DNA of 64,000 nucleotides from Flavobacterium dauae (GTDB lineage Bacteria; Bacteroidota; Bacteroidia; Flavobacteriales; Flavobacteriaceae), in NCBI RefSeq assembly GCF_004151275.2, contig NZ_CP130821.1, positions 992,001 through 1,056,000 on the forward strand. The letters run 5' to 3'. The position numbers and the translations under genes were made by a program. How positions within the stretch are numbered: the first letter of the stretch is position 1; every line of letters begins with the position of its first letter. This document shows positions 43,465 through 52,214 of the stretch, piece by piece. The notes beneath the pieces are model-generated. The model was given only the letters and a program-made list of their open reading frames with translations. It did no database searches and was not told where the DNA came from.

Positions 43465-44202
43465 TTAATTGAATGCTTTAGGTTTTGTTTTCACAAGAAG
43501 CGATGTTAATATTAACGCTAGTATACTTAAAGAAATTATTGAAACTATTAAATTTCCAATAGCGTATTCTGAAGATGATACAGTTAGAAAAATAAAAGCG
43601 AATACAACAATAAGTCCGAAAAATGTTAACCAGTAATTTAGGTTGATACTTTTACTATCTGCTGCGTGTGTTGGAAGTTTGTATAAAGAAAAACCTATTA
43701 CAAATGCACCAATAAATGTGCTTAAATGTTGAAGGATTTTCAGAATAGGAATCTGTTTATCAAACAATTCAACTGATTGATTTAGAACTTCAAATTTTTT
43801 TACAAAATATCCTGTATCATGAGTAAAACTATCCCATAAAATATGAGAGAAAGTTCCAATTATTATAGAAAAAATAACAACTAACCAATTCTTTTTAAAA
43901 TAGATATTCCAATTGAAATTTTTGAATATTATAACGCGCGATTTTAAGATATACGATAAATTATCGAACAAATTATTTCGCACAATGTTGTGAAAAACGA
44001 AAGCAGTTAATATTCCTAAAGGTAAATCAAACAAAAAAACACCTTCAAACGTGTGACTAAAATCACTTCTTATTTTCATTCTTAAAAAGTATTCAAAATC
44101 TGGCATTAAACTACCAATTATAAGACCTGTTAGCGAAAACCATCGTTTAGGTAAATAGGATAGTGGTAGAATTATTGCGGGATGTGAAAATGTGAAAGGC
44201 AC
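43465..44202 (-). CDS. DUF4184 membrane protein
   Basis: Protein of 245 residues: N-terminus MPFTFSHPAIILPLSYL with the conserved His, GLIIGSLMPDFEYFLRM with a DFE motif, HTFEGVFLFDLPLGIL, FSHILWDSFTHDTGYFV with HxxxDxxxH-like metal-ligand residues, and about five membrane helices. It resembles membrane-bound metal-dependent hydrolases (YdjM-like), but the activity is unproven. Confidence 0.87.
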   Translation of the reverse strand: MPFTFSHPAIILPLSYLPKRWFSLTGLIIGSLMPDFEYFLRMKIRSDFSHTFEGVFLFDLPLGILTAFVFHNIVRNNLFDNLSYILKSRVIIFKNFNWNIYFKKNWLVVIFSIIIGTFSHILWDSFTHDTGYFVKKFEVLNQSVELFDKQIPILKILQHLSTFIGAFVIGFSLYKLPTHAADSKSINLNYWLTFFGLIVVFAFIFLTVSSSEYAIGNLIVSIISLSILALILTSLLVKTKPKAFN

Positions 44203-44227
44203 GTTTAGATAATTTATTAGGTTTTTA

Positions 44228-45085
44228 TTAAATTTTTACCGCTTTTATTGTGTAACCAGCGTCTTTTAAAAGTTTTAATACGCCGTTATTACCACTTAAA
44301 TGAGCCGCACCCACTGCAAAAAACACCGATTGGTTTTTCATAAGTTCCGGCATTACGTTTACCCAGTTGTGGTTGCGTTTAGTAAGCATTTCGTTATACA
44401 CTTCATCGGTCATGTAACTGCTTTTTTTCATATAATCATATAAACCTTGTACATTTTGCGATGTATAAAGATTTACCATAGCTTTAGTATTTTCAAAACC
44501 GTCTTTTTTCAAGTCGTTAAGCATTTCAATAACGGCATCCTGACCCAAAGATTTTGATAATATTTCCATTTGCTGCTCAGCGGTTTCCAATCCACCTAAT
44601 TTTTTTTGCTGAAGCATTGCTGTCTGAAGCAATTCCATTTCGTACATTTTAAAGTCGGTACAAGGGAACGATTTAAAGGTAATCATACTTACAATGGCTG
44701 CATCGGTGAAGTTTTCAAATTGAGCAATATCTAAATTAACCACTTCTTTTAAAAGTGCTTTTAATTCATTATATTTTGCAGGTTCTAATCGTTTTGAAAG
44801 AGGGATTTCGCTCATCATCAATTTTTGCATTACAGCCATATTTTGCTGATCGCCAAAATTGATTTCTGCATAATACGAATCTACATTTTTTAAAGTGTTT
44901 TGAATGGTTTCGGTCATTAGATAATCGTCCTGACAAATCATGTGAATGGTTCCAAAAACATACGATGGCTTTTCTAAACCTTTACCCGAAACCTCCCACA
45001 ATAAACTATTTTGGGTTTGAGCTGTTGTGATAAATGAACTTAAAGTCAACGTGCAAAGTGCAATACTTTTTATTAATTTTTTCAT
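44228..45085 (-). CDS. TraB/GumN family protein
   Basis: Secreted protein of 285 residues (signal MKKLIKSIALCTLTLSSFITTAQ). The family has paired GxxH motifs; here LEKPSYVFGTIHMICQDD (GTIH) lies near residue 43 and FFAVGAAHLSGNNGVLKLLKDAGYTI (GAAHL) near the C-terminus, with conserved Glu in YYAEINFG. TIKI-like metalloproteases belong to this fold, so peptidase activity is possible. It lies between trmD and the DUF4184 gene, all on the minus strand. Confidence 0.9.
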   Translation of the reverse strand: MKKLIKSIALCTLTLSSFITTAQTQNSLLWEVSGKGLEKPSYVFGTIHMICQDDYLMTETIQNTLKNVDSYYAEINFGDQQNMAVMQKLMMSEIPLSKRLEPAKYNELKALLKEVVNLDIAQFENFTDAAIVSMITFKSFPCTDFKMYEMELLQTAMLQQKKLGGLETAEQQMEILSKSLGQDAVIEMLNDLKKDGFENTKAMVNLYTSQNVQGLYDYMKKSSYMTDEVYNEMLTKRNHNWVNVMPELMKNQSVFFAVGAAHLSGNNGVLKLLKDAGYTIKAVKI

Positions 45086-45155
45086 AATGATACTTTTAAA
45101 AGTAAGTAAACATTTAAGGCGAATGTTACAAAAAGTGCGAACTTTATCAAGTAAA

Positions 45156-45836
45156 TTATTCTCTATCTAACAAGTCGGGTCTGCGGTTTTGTGTGTGCTC
45201 GTAGGCTTTTTCTTCGCGCCATTTTTCAATTTCAGGAAAATTTCCACTTAACAAAATATCAGGCACTTTCCAACCGTTGTATTCAGCCGGACGTGTATAA
45301 ATTGGCGGAGCCAGTAAATTATCCTGAAAACTATCGGTTAGGGCAGAGGTTTCGTTTGATAAAACTCCTGGAATCAATCTAATAATTGTATCGCATAAAA
45401 CGGCTGCTCCCAATTCACCGCCTGAAAGTACATAATCGCCAATCGAAATTTCACGAGTAATAAAATGATCGCGTACCCGTTGGTCAACCCCTTTATAATG
45501 TCCGCAAAGAATAATAATATTTTTAACCATAGACATATTGTTAGCAATTTGCTGGTTCAACGTTTCGCCATCGGGTGTCATGTAAATAATTTCGTCGTAA
45601 GTGCGTTCGGCTTTCAGTTTGGTAATACATTTGTCAATCGGTTCAATACTCATCACCATTCCTGCACCGCCGCCAAACTGGTAATCGTCAACATTTTTAT
45701 GTTTATTGGTGCTGTAATCTCTTAAATTGTGAAAATGAACTTCTACCAAACCTTTGGCAATGGCTCTTTTTAAAATCGATGCTTCAAACGGGCTTTTAAT
45801 CAATTCGGGTAAAACAGTTATAATATCAATACGCAT
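45156..45836 (-). CDS. trmD: tRNA (guanine-N1)-methyltransferase
   Basis: TrmD of 226 residues, methylating G37 of tRNAs next to the anticodon with SAM. SPOUT knot: [95 protein letters not shown], and C-terminal [21 protein letters not shown] with RRPDLLDRE end. Normal length. Probably co-transcribed towards TraB. Confidence 0.97.
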   Translation of the reverse strand: MRIDIITVLPELIKSPFEASILKRAIAKGLVEVHFHNLRDYSTNKHKNVDDYQFGGGAGMVMSIEPIDKCITKLKAERTYDEIIYMTPDGETLNQQIANNMSMVKNIIILCGHYKGVDQRVRDHFITREISIGDYVLSGGELGAAVLCDTIIRLIPGVLSNETSALTDSFQDNLLAPPIYTRPAEYNGWKVPDILLSGNFPEIEKWREEKAYEHTQNRRPDLLDRE

Positions 45837-45897
45837 AAAAAAATATTTGCTGCAAAATTACATAACATTATTAATATGTTTTGTTTTTTAAAACAAG

Positions 45898-45905
45898 TAT
45901 CTTTG
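45898..45905 (+). promoter_or_regulatory. -7 promoter box of the small Cys-motif gene
   Basis: TATCTTTG lies 4 bp before the GTG at 45910, so the transcript would begin at or near the start codon. Confidence 0.55.
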
Positions 45906-45909
45906 CTTT

Positions 45910-46278
45910 GTGAAAAAACTCATTGTCATATTTGCTTTGTTTATGTTGGTAAAACCTATTATTCCTGTTGTGGAATATGTGGTTTTTTACGATTATATAA
46001 AGAATGAACTTTGCATAAACAAGGATAGACCAGAGTTAAAATGTAACGGAAAATGTCATTTAATGAAAGAACTTGTAAAAGCATCGGCAACGCAAGATAA
46101 AAGTACATCGCATAACTTCTCGGTAGAAAGTAATATTGTTTTTTATCAAGATTTTCAATGTTTTAATTTTACCTTTTTCTCTAACATTAATAAGCGAATT
46201 TATAACTTTCACTACAATAATTTGTATAACCATTCTTATTATAAAGTGCTGATTAAGCCGCCTGTTTATTTAAGTTAA
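45910..46278 (+). CDS. Small secreted/membrane protein with CNGKCHLMKE motif (copy 1)
   Basis: Protein of 122 residues from a GTG start. N-terminal hydrophobic segment KKLIVIFALFMLVKPIIPVVEYVVFYDYI, then ELCINKDRPELKCNGKCHLMKEL with three cysteines and a His, the sort of cluster that binds a metal. The paralogue at 47250 shares NELC(I/V)NKD(R/K)PELKCNGKCHLMKE exactly except at two positions. I do not know a characterised relative. An AraC regulator lies between the copies, and the MbnP/peroxidase operon follows, so metal (copper or iron) handling is plausible. Confidence 0.75.
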   Translation: MKKLIVIFALFMLVKPIIPVVEYVVFYDYIKNELCINKDRPELKCNGKCHLMKELVKASATQDKSTSHNFSVESNIVFYQDFQCFNFTFFSNINKRIYNFHYNNLYNHSYYKVLIKPPVYLS

Positions 46279-46314
46279 TAATTTGATCAGTATTAATTTT
46301 AATTTACATCATAT

Positions 46315-47178
46315 ATGCAGATAGGAAGTTTACCTGTTTGTACTATTAATGTGTTTGGTAATAATATAGAAAATTTTTATGTTGGTTCTTTAGAAAAAGT
46401 TGCCTTAAATTCTCTTTTTCAACAGTTTCATCTAAACAATTTTTTTATGATTTTAATGATCGAAAAAGCTGTTGGAGAAATTGTTGCGGATGATTGTGAA
46501 ACATTGTTAAATGATTTGCAGCTTGTTGTTATCAAACCTAAAAGTATAAGCAAACTACATTTTAATACAGATTGCAAAGGGAAAGTGATCTGTTTTACCG
46601 AAGATTTTTTTTCATTGAGATACAATGACAATATGCTGAATCAATTTGCTTTTTTAGAAAAAGAGGCACAGTTGGTCTTTTCGTTCTCTGAAGAAAATTT
46701 TAATTTGCTTTACAGTATCTTATCGTTTGCAGAAAACGAATTTTTGTCTTGCAAAAAAGATATGCACAAAGCTTTACGTTCATACCTTAATATCTTTTTA
46801 ATTGAAATCGAACGTTCTTACAAACCATTAAAAAAATCTATTTATCCCGGATTTGCTAAAGAAAAAGCGTATAAATTTCAAAATCTTGTCAATAGTAATT
46901 ATAAATTATTTAAGTTTCCTTCGTATTATGCAGGGCAATTAAATATAAGTACTAATTATCTTAATAAGATCAGTAAGCAGTATTTTGGTATGTCATCTGG
47001 AGAGTTGATACGTAACCATCTGATTTTGGAATCTAAGCGTATTTTACATTACACCAATCTTTCTGTTAGTGAAGTTGCTTTTGAATTGGGTTTTGATCAT
47101 ATTTCGTATTTTGTATCGTTCTTTAAAAAGCATACGGGTGAAACCCCCGAACAATTCCGGAAAAAAGAATTATTATGA
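46315..47178 (+). CDS. AraC-family transcriptional regulator
   Basis: Protein of 287 residues with an N-terminal ligand-sensing part and a C-terminal double HTH (about residues 185-285): YYAGQLNISTNYLNKISKQYFGMSSGELIRNHLILESKRILHYTNLSVSEVAFELGFDHISYFVSFFKKHTGETPEQFRK. The second HTH matches the AraC signature. The sensing part, with CFTEDFFSLRYN and LQLVVIKP, resembles Bacteroidota AraC regulators with an early cupin-like fold. It sits between the paired Cys-motif genes and may regulate them and the operon downstream; target not shown by sequence. Confidence 0.92.
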   Translation: MQIGSLPVCTINVFGNNIENFYVGSLEKVALNSLFQQFHLNNFFMILMIEKAVGEIVADDCETLLNDLQLVVIKPKSISKLHFNTDCKGKVICFTEDFFSLRYNDNMLNQFAFLEKEAQLVFSFSEENFNLLYSILSFAENEFLSCKKDMHKALRSYLNIFLIEIERSYKPLKKSIYPGFAKEKAYKFQNLVNSNYKLFKFPSYYAGQLNISTNYLNKISKQYFGMSSGELIRNHLILESKRILHYTNLSVSEVAFELGFDHISYFVSFFKKHTGETPEQFRKKELL

Positions 47179-47249
47179 TAATCAATCTAATTGTTTATAT
47201 AATCGTTACATAATTTCTTTTTAAAACGAAACCTTATCAACTTTGTACC

Positions 47250-47609
47250 GTGAAAAAGTTTATAGTCATATTAGCATTGTTTATGCTGTTTAAACCAATA
47301 CTTCCAATTGTGGAGTATGTGGTGTTTTATGACTATATTAAGAACGAACTTTGTGTAAACAAAGATAAACCAGAATTAAAATGTAACGGTAAATGTCATT
47401 TAATGAAAGAAATGGCAAATGCTTCTAAAAACGAAAATAGCGATAAAAAGCATTTTTCAGTAGAAAGTACCGTTGTTTTCTATCAGGACATTTGTACTGA
47501 TTTTTCTTTATTCTCAGCTAAAGAATATGTTGCTAAAAAATTGTTTTTGTACCACGCAACGTATCATTTTAACTTTTCGAGCTTTATTTTTCATCCACCC
47601 TCATTTTAA
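47250..47609 (+). CDS. Small secreted/membrane protein with CNGKCHLMKE motif (copy 2)
   Basis: Paralogue of the gene at 45910: 119 residues, GTG start, KKFIVILALFMLFKPILPIVEYVVFYDYIKNELCVNKDKPELKCNGKCHLMKEM in front and a divergent C-terminal part. Both start codons and the layout agree, so this is a real duplicated family. It lies 120 bp before the MbnP gene. Confidence 0.75.
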   Translation: MKKFIVILALFMLFKPILPIVEYVVFYDYIKNELCVNKDKPELKCNGKCHLMKEMANASKNENSDKKHFSVESTVVFYQDICTDFSLFSAKEYVAKKLFLYHATYHFNFSSFIFHPPSF

Positions 47610-47728
47610 TTTTTTTTACGATTTAAAAGAAACTAACTAAATCTACGATTTCAGTTACAAAACCTTATAGCTACTTTTTTGATGATCAGTCAAAAAAGTG
47701 ATTTATTCTATCTAAAAATTTAATTAAA

Positions 47729-48547
47729 ATGAAACAAAATATAAAAACAATTGCATTATTTTTATTTACTACCTCTTTTTTGATTTCTTGTAGCAGCGAT
47801 GATACCGCAGCTATTGACGAAAATACTTTTGGCGAAGCACAATTGTATTTTGATAATGGTGTAAACGGTGATAAGTTAATCTTAGGTGCATCGTACACCA
47901 ATTCAAACAACGAAAGACTGACTATAAACCGTTTAAATTACATTATTAGCAACATTATTTTTATCAAGAGTGATGGAACAGAATATGTGTATCCCAAAAA
48001 TAAAAGCTATTTTATTGTAAGCGAAGAATCGGGTATAAACACGATTAATTTAACCGATATTCCTGCAGGTGATTACAAACAGATAAAATTTGGACTCGGG
48101 GTGGATAATCAAAGATATCTGGAAGGCGAAACGGCTCAGCAGGAATTTTGGGATTATGCCACCAGCCTTGATATGGTGTGGACGTGGAGTACAGGTTACC
48201 GCTTTATTAATTTTGAAGGAACATTTACGTCTGACAGCAATCCAGAGTCGATCAATTTTCAAGTACATCAAGGAAGTAATTCGGCTACCGATAATTACCG
48301 TGAAATAATGTTAAATCTGCCAACAACTGCACGGGTGCGTATGGGCGATAAACCAAGCATCCATATTATTGCCGATGCCAATGTCATTTTAGACGGAATC
48401 AATAAAATAAAATTAAGCGATAACATAAATCAAGCAGGTACAAGTGCTGCAATAATGGGTGGAGAAAATCTTGTGAAAATAGCCGCAAATACACAGGCAA
48501 TGTTTAAAGTAGATCACGTTCATAATGGTTCAGGTACTGAGCATTAA
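47729..48547 (+). CDS. MbnP-family lipoprotein
   Basis: Protein of 272 residues with a lipobox (FLFTTSFLISCSSDD, Cys 21). The MbnP domain features LTINRLNYIISNIIFIKSDGTEY, LTDIPAGDYKQIKFGLGVDNQRY and the tryptophan region SLDMVWTWSTGYRFINFEG. MbnP proteins can carry a Trp oxidised to kynurenine by the partner di-heme enzyme MbnH and bind Cu(I). The next gene encodes such a di-heme protein, so the pair is complete. Location: periplasmic side of a membrane. The copper role is by family knowledge. Confidence 0.85.
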   Translation: MKQNIKTIALFLFTTSFLISCSSDDTAAIDENTFGEAQLYFDNGVNGDKLILGASYTNSNNERLTINRLNYIISNIIFIKSDGTEYVYPKNKSYFIVSEESGINTINLTDIPAGDYKQIKFGLGVDNQRYLEGETAQQEFWDYATSLDMVWTWSTGYRFINFEGTFTSDSNPESINFQVHQGSNSATDNYREIMLNLPTTARVRMGDKPSIHIIADANVILDGINKIKLSDNINQAGTSAAIMGGENLVKIAANTQAMFKVDHVHNGSGTEH

Positions 48548-48559
48548 CAGTTAAATGTT

Positions 48560-49621
48560 ATGAAAAACATTCTATTTAGGTTGATGGCTTTTTCATCAGT
48601 CCTGATATTGCTTTGTGCTTGCCAGGACGACGATAGCTATGAAGATATTCCTGCGAATGAAAAGTTCAATTTTAAAATTCCCGATCATTTTCCTGAAATC
48701 AAACAAGATATCAATAGTAATTATCCTACAAAATGGGGTGTAGCTTTGGGAAGAAAATTGTTTTATGATGGTAGATTGTCAAAAGATAATACTATTTCGT
48801 GTTCGTTTTGTCACGAACAACAACACGCATTCACACATCACGGACATGATTTAAGCCACGGAATCAATAATTTGGAAGGTATCAGAAACGCACCTTCTGT
48901 TCAAAATTTAATTTTTCAAACAGACTATTTTTACGACGGTGCATCAAACAGCATGCAGATGCTTTCGGTAGTGCCCATTCACAATCCGGTAGAAATGGAC
49001 GAAACGTTACCCGCTATCGTTGCTAAATTAAAACAAGATACGGAGTATGTAAAAATGTTCAGGGCAGCTTTTGAGAACGGTGAAGTAAGCTCGTCAAATC
49101 TGTTAAATGCTTTAGCACAGTTTATGACGATTATGATTTCTGCCGATTCTAAATACGATAAATATGTTCGGAACGAATCCGGAGGGAATTTTTCGTCGCA
49201 GGAATTGAAAGGGTTAGAACTGTTTAAGATGAATTGTGCTTCATGCCATGCAACTGATATTTTTACCGACAACAGCTTTCGCAACAATGGTTTACCACCT
49301 AATCTTAATTTAAACGACTTAGGAAGAGAAACCGTTACCGGTTTTATTGAGGATCGTTATAAGTTCAAAGTTCCCAGTTTGCGAAACGTGGAGTTAACCG
49401 CACCGTATATGCACGATGGTCGTTTTGGATCGTTACAATCAGTATTGAATTTTTATTCAGAAGGTGTTCAAAACACACAAAATTTGGATCCGTTGTTACA
49501 ACAGCATTCCAAAGCAGGAATTCCACTGACCAATGAGGAAAAGGAAGCATTGATTGCTTTTTTAAAGACGTTAACAGATTACGAGTATATTAAAAACCCT
49601 TTGTTTTATTACAAAACTTAA
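48560..49621 (+). CDS. Di-heme cytochrome c peroxidase, MbnH-like
   Basis: Protein of 353 residues, lipoprotein signal (VLILLCACQDD, Cys 21), with two CxxCH haem sites: TISCSFCHEQQHAFTHHG (about residue 74) and KMNCASCHATDIFTD (about residue 223). YMHDGRFGSLQSVLNFYSEGV near the end is typical of the bacterial di-heme peroxidase/MauG group. Next to an MbnP gene it is best read as MbnH, oxidising a Trp of its partner rather than acting as an ordinary H2O2 peroxidase. 12 bp after MbnP. Confidence 0.87.
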   Translation: MKNILFRLMAFSSVLILLCACQDDDSYEDIPANEKFNFKIPDHFPEIKQDINSNYPTKWGVALGRKLFYDGRLSKDNTISCSFCHEQQHAFTHHGHDLSHGINNLEGIRNAPSVQNLIFQTDYFYDGASNSMQMLSVVPIHNPVEMDETLPAIVAKLKQDTEYVKMFRAAFENGEVSSSNLLNALAQFMTIMISADSKYDKYVRNESGGNFSSQELKGLELFKMNCASCHATDIFTDNSFRNNGLPPNLNLNDLGRETVTGFIEDRYKFKVPSLRNVELTAPYMHDGRFGSLQSVLNFYSEGVQNTQNLDPLLQQHSKAGIPLTNEEKEALIAFLKTLTDYEYIKNPLFYYKT

Positions 49622-49623
49622 AA

Positions 49624-50571
49624 ATGAAAAAATTACTAATCCTTTTTTTATTGTTGAATCAAACAGTAAATGCACAATTTAAAAATTTATGGTCAGACCA
49701 AAGCTCATTAACCGATGTTTATTTTCTCGATGATTGTGATGCTTGCGGCTGTTCTGCAAGTGGTGGCAGTATGGGGTTTAATTCTATGTTGAGCGAAAAA
49801 TTTATAGGTGTCAGATATATGTACCAAAAATATCAAAGCAGAGATGGAGTATTTAATAATTCGCCTTGGATTGATGAAAATTTCAATACCGTACAGCTTT
49901 GGGGTAGAATTCCTGTGAGTTCAAAAATGGATGTAATGGTTCTTGCTCCTTACCATTTTTTGAATAGAGAAAAAATGACCGACTCTCAAAGTTTAAGCGG
50001 CTTGGGAGATATTACTTTACTAACGTTTTACAATTTGCATCAAACCCAAAATGATACGGCAACTTTTCATCACAAAATTCTTGTTGGCGGTGGAATTAAA
50101 GTACCTACCGGAGTTTTTAATAATAAAAATAACGGAAGTATCAATCCCAGTTTTCAGTTAGGTACCGGCAGCTGGGATTATAATCTTGCAACCGAATACA
50201 TCGTTCGTGTCAATAATTTTGGTTTAAATACCACATTGAGTTATGCTTTTAAAACTGAAAATCAGAAAAATTATAAATTTGGAAATCAGTTTAATTACGG
50301 TAGCACGTTGTTTTATACTATTTTGGTAGATCAATTACAACTAGTTCCGCAAATAGGTGTTGCAGGAGAAACATATCAGGCAAATCAAGAATTTAAAGAG
50401 GATATTCCTTATACCAAAGGCGATATATTTTTTGGTAAATTAGGTATTGAAGCCGGATACAGGAAGTTTTCGGTTGGAATAAATGTCATGTTGCCAATCA
50501 ATCAAAATTTAACCGGGGGTAAGGTAGAAGCTGACTACCGTTTGGCATTTAACATCAATTATATCCTATAA
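49624..50571 (+). CDS. Outer-membrane transporter-like protein of the MbnP/MbnH operon
   Basis: Protein of 315 residues with a signal peptide (MKKLLILFLLLNQTVNAQ) and beta-strand-rich body ending NINYIL, as outer-membrane barrels do. A CDACGCSASGGSMGFNSM motif near residue 37 gives three clustered Cys. It follows MbnH by 2 bp, so it is in the operon. Such barrels in MbnP/MbnH operons are annotated as transporters; a role in metal passage is inference. Confidence 0.75.
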   Translation: MKKLLILFLLLNQTVNAQFKNLWSDQSSLTDVYFLDDCDACGCSASGGSMGFNSMLSEKFIGVRYMYQKYQSRDGVFNNSPWIDENFNTVQLWGRIPVSSKMDVMVLAPYHFLNREKMTDSQSLSGLGDITLLTFYNLHQTQNDTATFHHKILVGGGIKVPTGVFNNKNNGSINPSFQLGTGSWDYNLATEYIVRVNNFGLNTTLSYAFKTENQKNYKFGNQFNYGSTLFYTILVDQLQLVPQIGVAGETYQANQEFKEDIPYTKGDIFFGKLGIEAGYRKFSVGINVMLPINQNLTGGKVEADYRLAFNINYIL

Positions 50572-50611
50572 AATAGCTTTTTTTATATCTTTGTAACTTA
50601 TAATTTTTATT

Positions 50612-51544
50612 ATGGAAAACGGTATTTACGCAAAATTTACAACGCCAAAAGGCGAAATATTAGTAAAACTTACTTACGATAAAACTCCGGGTACAGTAGG
50701 AAACTTTGTTGCTTTAGCCGAGGGAACTTTAGAAAACACTGCACGTACACAAGGAAAGCCTTATTACGACGGATTAACTTTTCACCGAGTTATAAACGAT
50801 TTTATGATTCAGGGTGGCGATCCAACCGGAACAGGTTCTGGCGGTCCGGGTTATAAATTTGATGATGAGTTTCATCCCGAATTAAAACACGATACTCCAG
50901 GGATTCTTTCTATGGCAAACGCGGGTCCGGGAACAAACGGTTCGCAATTTTTTATCACGCACATTGCAACGCCTTGGTTAGACAACAATCATACGGTTTT
51001 TGGACACGTAGTTGAAGGACAGGATGTTGTTGATGCGGTGGAGCCGGGCGATAAAATGGATAAAGTTGAAATTATCCGTATAGGTGATGAAGCTGAAAAA
51101 TGGAATGCGGTTGAAGCTTTCAGAACTTTTGAAGGTGCTCGTGAAAAACGTATTACAGAAGAAAAAGCTAAAGTTGATGCCGAGTTAGATAAAATTGCGG
51201 CTGGTTTTCAGAAGACTGATAGCGGTTTGCGTTATCAATACATTCAAAAAGGATCGGGAAAACAAGCAACAAAAGGTAGCAAAGTAGCAGTTCATTACAA
51301 AGGACAGTTAACAAACGGGCAGGTTTTTGATGATTCGTACAAACGCAAACAACCTATTGAATTCAATGTAGGTGTAGGTCAGGTGATCGAAGGATGGGAC
51401 GAAGGTATCTTATTGTTAAACGTTGGCGATAAAGCTCGTTTTGTAATTCCATCGCACTTGGGGTACGGATCACGTGGTGCAGGTGGAGTAATTCCACCAA
51501 ATGCAACATTAATTTTCGATGTAGAACTTGTAGAAGTTAAATAA
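50612..51544 (+). CDS. Cyclophilin-FKBP fusion peptidyl-prolyl isomerase
   Basis: Protein of 310 residues with two PPIase folds. Cyclophilin domain at about 1-165: [74 protein letters not shown] domain at about 200-310: [87 protein letters not shown]. No signal peptide, so cytoplasmic. The combination (dual-family immunophilin) is known in Flavobacteria. Its -7 box TATCTTTG at 50587-50594 is just before the start. Confidence 0.95.
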   Translation: MENGIYAKFTTPKGEILVKLTYDKTPGTVGNFVALAEGTLENTARTQGKPYYDGLTFHRVINDFMIQGGDPTGTGSGGPGYKFDDEFHPELKHDTPGILSMANAGPGTNGSQFFITHIATPWLDNNHTVFGHVVEGQDVVDAVEPGDKMDKVEIIRIGDEAEKWNAVEAFRTFEGAREKRITEEKAKVDAELDKIAAGFQKTDSGLRYQYIQKGSGKQATKGSKVAVHYKGQLTNGQVFDDSYKRKQPIEFNVGVGQVIEGWDEGILLLNVGDKARFVIPSHLGYGSRGAGGVIPPNATLIFDVELVEVK

Positions 51545-51591
51545 TTATTGAAAATGCCTCTTATTTTAAGGGGTATTTTTATTTTTGTGCT

Positions 51592-52137
51592 ATGAAGAAA
51601 TTGTACACCTTAATTTCGTTACTAACTATAACAGCAGCAAGCGCACAGATTGGCGATGCCATTCACTGTGGTTACGATTTTACAAGTTATATTGTTGTAA
51701 AACCGCACGAAGACGGAAAAACACAAACCATTAATGGTTTAAAAATGACTGTTTGCGATGAAAATGGTAACGAAGTAATAAATAAAGATTTTAAGTTAAG
51801 TTGGAAAAACAACAACCAACCGCTGAATTTTGTTCGAAATTATAAAATTGATTCAAACAATAAAAAATTAGAAGGTTTTAACGAAGGAAAATGGTTTTAT
51901 TATTTTGCAGATGATCATTATTTGGTAACGGTTACCAATACCTTTAATGCCGAAGATTATTATTTAAAAATAGAAGATACAGACGGCGAAGCAAACGGTG
52001 GACATTTTAAAACGTTTACTATGCAGTTGGCGCCATATAATATGTATATTCTTTGTACATCAGAAGAAAAACAAAAAGCCATGCAATTTGGTCGCCGCAT
52101 GAACAAACCCATTGATGTAGTTTTGGAAAAAATGTAA
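51592..52137 (+). CDS. Hypothetical secreted protein, 181 residues
   Basis: Signal peptide MKKLYTLISLLTITAASAQ, then a beta-rich body (GYDFTSYIVVKPHEDGKTQTINGLKMTVCDENGNEV..., FYYFADDHYLVTVTNTFNAEDYYLKIEDTDGEANGGHFKTF). Probably periplasmic. Not recognised beyond that. The -7-like promoter lies in the 47-bp gap after the PPIase gene. Confidence 0.7.
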   Translation: MKKLYTLISLLTITAASAQIGDAIHCGYDFTSYIVVKPHEDGKTQTINGLKMTVCDENGNEVINKDFKLSWKNNNQPLNFVRNYKIDSNNKKLEGFNEGKWFYYFADDHYLVTVTNTFNAEDYYLKIEDTDGEANGGHFKTFTMQLAPYNMYILCTSEEKQKAMQFGRRMNKPIDVVLEKM

Positions 52138-52214
52138 ATTTGATATACAGTAAGTTAATTATAAAAAACTTCAGTAGTTTGAATAAACCAAAGTTCATAG
52201 TAATTATCAATGTT

